Shown: positions 11,188 to 11,812 of the stretch, piece by piece
How the letters are laid out: the number at the start of each line of letters is the position of its first letter
Numbering within the stretch: position 1 is the first letter of the stretch
Source of the DNA: CAZVEV01 sp964625865
GTDB taxonomy: Bacteria; Planctomycetota; Phycisphaerae; SM23-33
Assembly: GCA_964625865.1 (NCBI GenBank)
Contig: CAZVEV010000192.1
Location: 1-11,812, forward strand
Reading direction: 5' to 3'
Length of the DNA stretch: 11,812 nt
Position numbers and translations under genes: made by a program
The notes under the pieces: generated by a model
The model's database searches: none
Told to the model about the DNA's origin: nothing
Seen by the model: only the letters and a program-made list of their open reading frames with translations

Positions 11188-11812
11188 CTAGCCGCAGATT
11201 TAGTGAACCTTCGGTTTCGCAGATTCCGCAGATGAGAAGAAGAAAAGAAGGCTCATCCGGATAATGCGTAGGTGGGTGCGGGCCAGTCGGGTGCATCCCT
11301 CTTGAGTAAGCAGCGCGATAGCGAGCGGGTGTCCCGTTGGCCCGTGACGCCACCGCCGGGCTTGTCCCGGTGGAGCGATGATTCGTCACTAGCCCGACCG
11401 CTGCCCACGGTTCCCCGCCACCACGGGGCTTGTCCCCGTGGGGCGATGATTGCGCCCGCGGCCGGCGGGAGATCCTTCCGAAGACTCCGCCCAAACCGAC
11501 CTTTCGAGCGATGAATCAGGGCTCCACGGGGACAAGCCCCGTGGTGGCCTGCTGCTGCTGAGCGGTCGTGTGAGTGACGAGTCATGGCTCGGCCGGGACA
11601 AGCCCGGTGGTGGCCTCTGGCCCATGGACCTGCGCATTATCCGGATGAGCCGAAAAGAAAGAGCGGAAGAAGGCGAATTACGGAAACAGCGAAAACGGAT
11701 ACAAGCAGAATGACTCTGTGATCATCTCTCCGTTTGAATTGCCTTCTCTGTCTTTCGTTTCTCCGGATCGGCGAAATCGGCGAAACCGAAGGTTCACTAA
11801 ATCTGCGGCTAG
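11188..11812. repeat. 625-bp gene-free element with perfect 33-bp terminal inverted repeats
   Basis: The left arm (11188-11220, starting CTAGCCGCAGATTTAGTGAA) and right arm (11780-11812) are exact reverse complements over 33 bases; the right arm ends on the last base of the window. A second pair lies inside: 11250-11268 with 11633-11651, 19 perfect bases, extended to 23 with one mismatch. The centre holds four hairpin units listed separately. The flanks are purine-rich on the + strand (AGAAGAAGAAAAGAA; GAAAAGAAAGAGCGG). A weaker pair is AGAAGGCGAATT at 11668 with AATTGCCTTCT at 11737. Open frames here are repeats read as protein (for example GLSRWSDDSS in several frames) and I do not call them genes. 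No transposase is present. It could be a MITE-like element, a remnant, or a hotspot of stacked intergenic repeats. Confidence 0.75.
11350..11615. repeat. Four copies of a hairpin unit (GGGCTTGTCCC core), two in each orientation
   Basis: Copies A (11350-11389) and B (11418-11451) are on the + strand; copies C (about 11507-11548) and D (about 11574-11615) are inverted. The shared form is CCACCACGGGGCTTGTCCC, then (C)GGTGGAGCGATGATTCGTCAC in A, with variants. Each unit is itself a hairpin: CCACGGGG and CCCCGTGG pair around CTTGT in B. A resembles D most closely and B resembles C, so the block is also symmetric as a whole. Differences in the stems are often on both sides (CCGGG with CCCGG in A and D, CGGGG with CCCCG in B and C), which suggests that pairing is kept. 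Confidence 0.75.

Noticed and set aside
11105..11713. Several open frames of 80-130 codons on both strands in the repeat element
   Set aside because: Their translations repeat the same phrases (GLSRWSDDSS, HGACPRGA) because they read the same hairpin repeat. None has a ribosome-binding site or family resemblance that I could support.
11188..11812. CRISPR array
   Set aside because: Repeats occur in both orientations, are themselves hairpins, and are not separated by spacers of even length. No cas gene is present.

Overview
The window is high-GC bacterial DNA, dense with genes, and probably comes from a planctomycete of the Phycisphaerae type. That placement is an inference. It rests on the PEP-CTERM tail ending in four arginines and a lysine on a LamG-domain exported protein, a heparinase II/III-type polysaccharide lyase, a sigma-28 motility gene and a hybrid kinase with a haem sensor domain. 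No rRNA or other marker gene is present to confirm it.

Left part (1-2428, all + strand): the 3' end of a sigma-28 (FliA-type) gene is followed by a tightly packed run of small genes: a 71-aa charged protein, an 80-aa protein with a Cys-rich knuckle, a coiled-coil lipoprotein, a second lipoprotein with a possible CsgG/LpoB-like fold, a possible 28-aa peptide, and a small protein resembling the anti-sigma factor FlgM. Most neighbours overlap by 4-8 bases, so translation is probably coupled. If the FlgM call holds, a motility sigma factor, its antagonist and two envelope lipoproteins are made from one transcript.

Middle part (2429-7014): a LamG/PEP-CTERM protein sits in its own transcription unit, with a near-consensus promoter (TTGACA, 17 bp, TAGAAT), a leader of about 140 nt and a perfect UUCG-loop terminator. 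A GT4-like glycosyltransferase follows on the + strand. Convergent to it is a 792-residue membrane hybrid histidine kinase with a CxxCH haem-binding (DUF3365/Tll0287-like) sensor, PAS, HisKA, HATPase and receiver domains.

Right part (7015-11812): tatA (+) and tatC (-) lie in the same neighbourhood but are separately transcribed, with a 622-residue exported heparinase II/III-type lyase (-) between them. No tatB is seen. TatC carries an unusual C-terminal extension of about 140 residues, very rich in Asp, Glu and Tyr. Between tatC and the lyase gene is a 230-bp element built from three nested inverted repeats. Upstream of tatC, from 11188 to the last base, is a gene-free element of 625 bp bounded by perfect 33-bp inverted repeats. 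It contains a second inverted-repeat pair and four copies of a hairpin unit. I could not recognise either element as a named mobile element.

The genes share an envelope theme: motility control, surface lipoproteins, sorting of an exported adhesin-like protein, glycosylation, polysaccharide breakdown and Tat export. The strongest candidates for something undescribed are the TatC tail, the lipoprotein-containing sigma-28 cluster and the two nested-palindrome elements.
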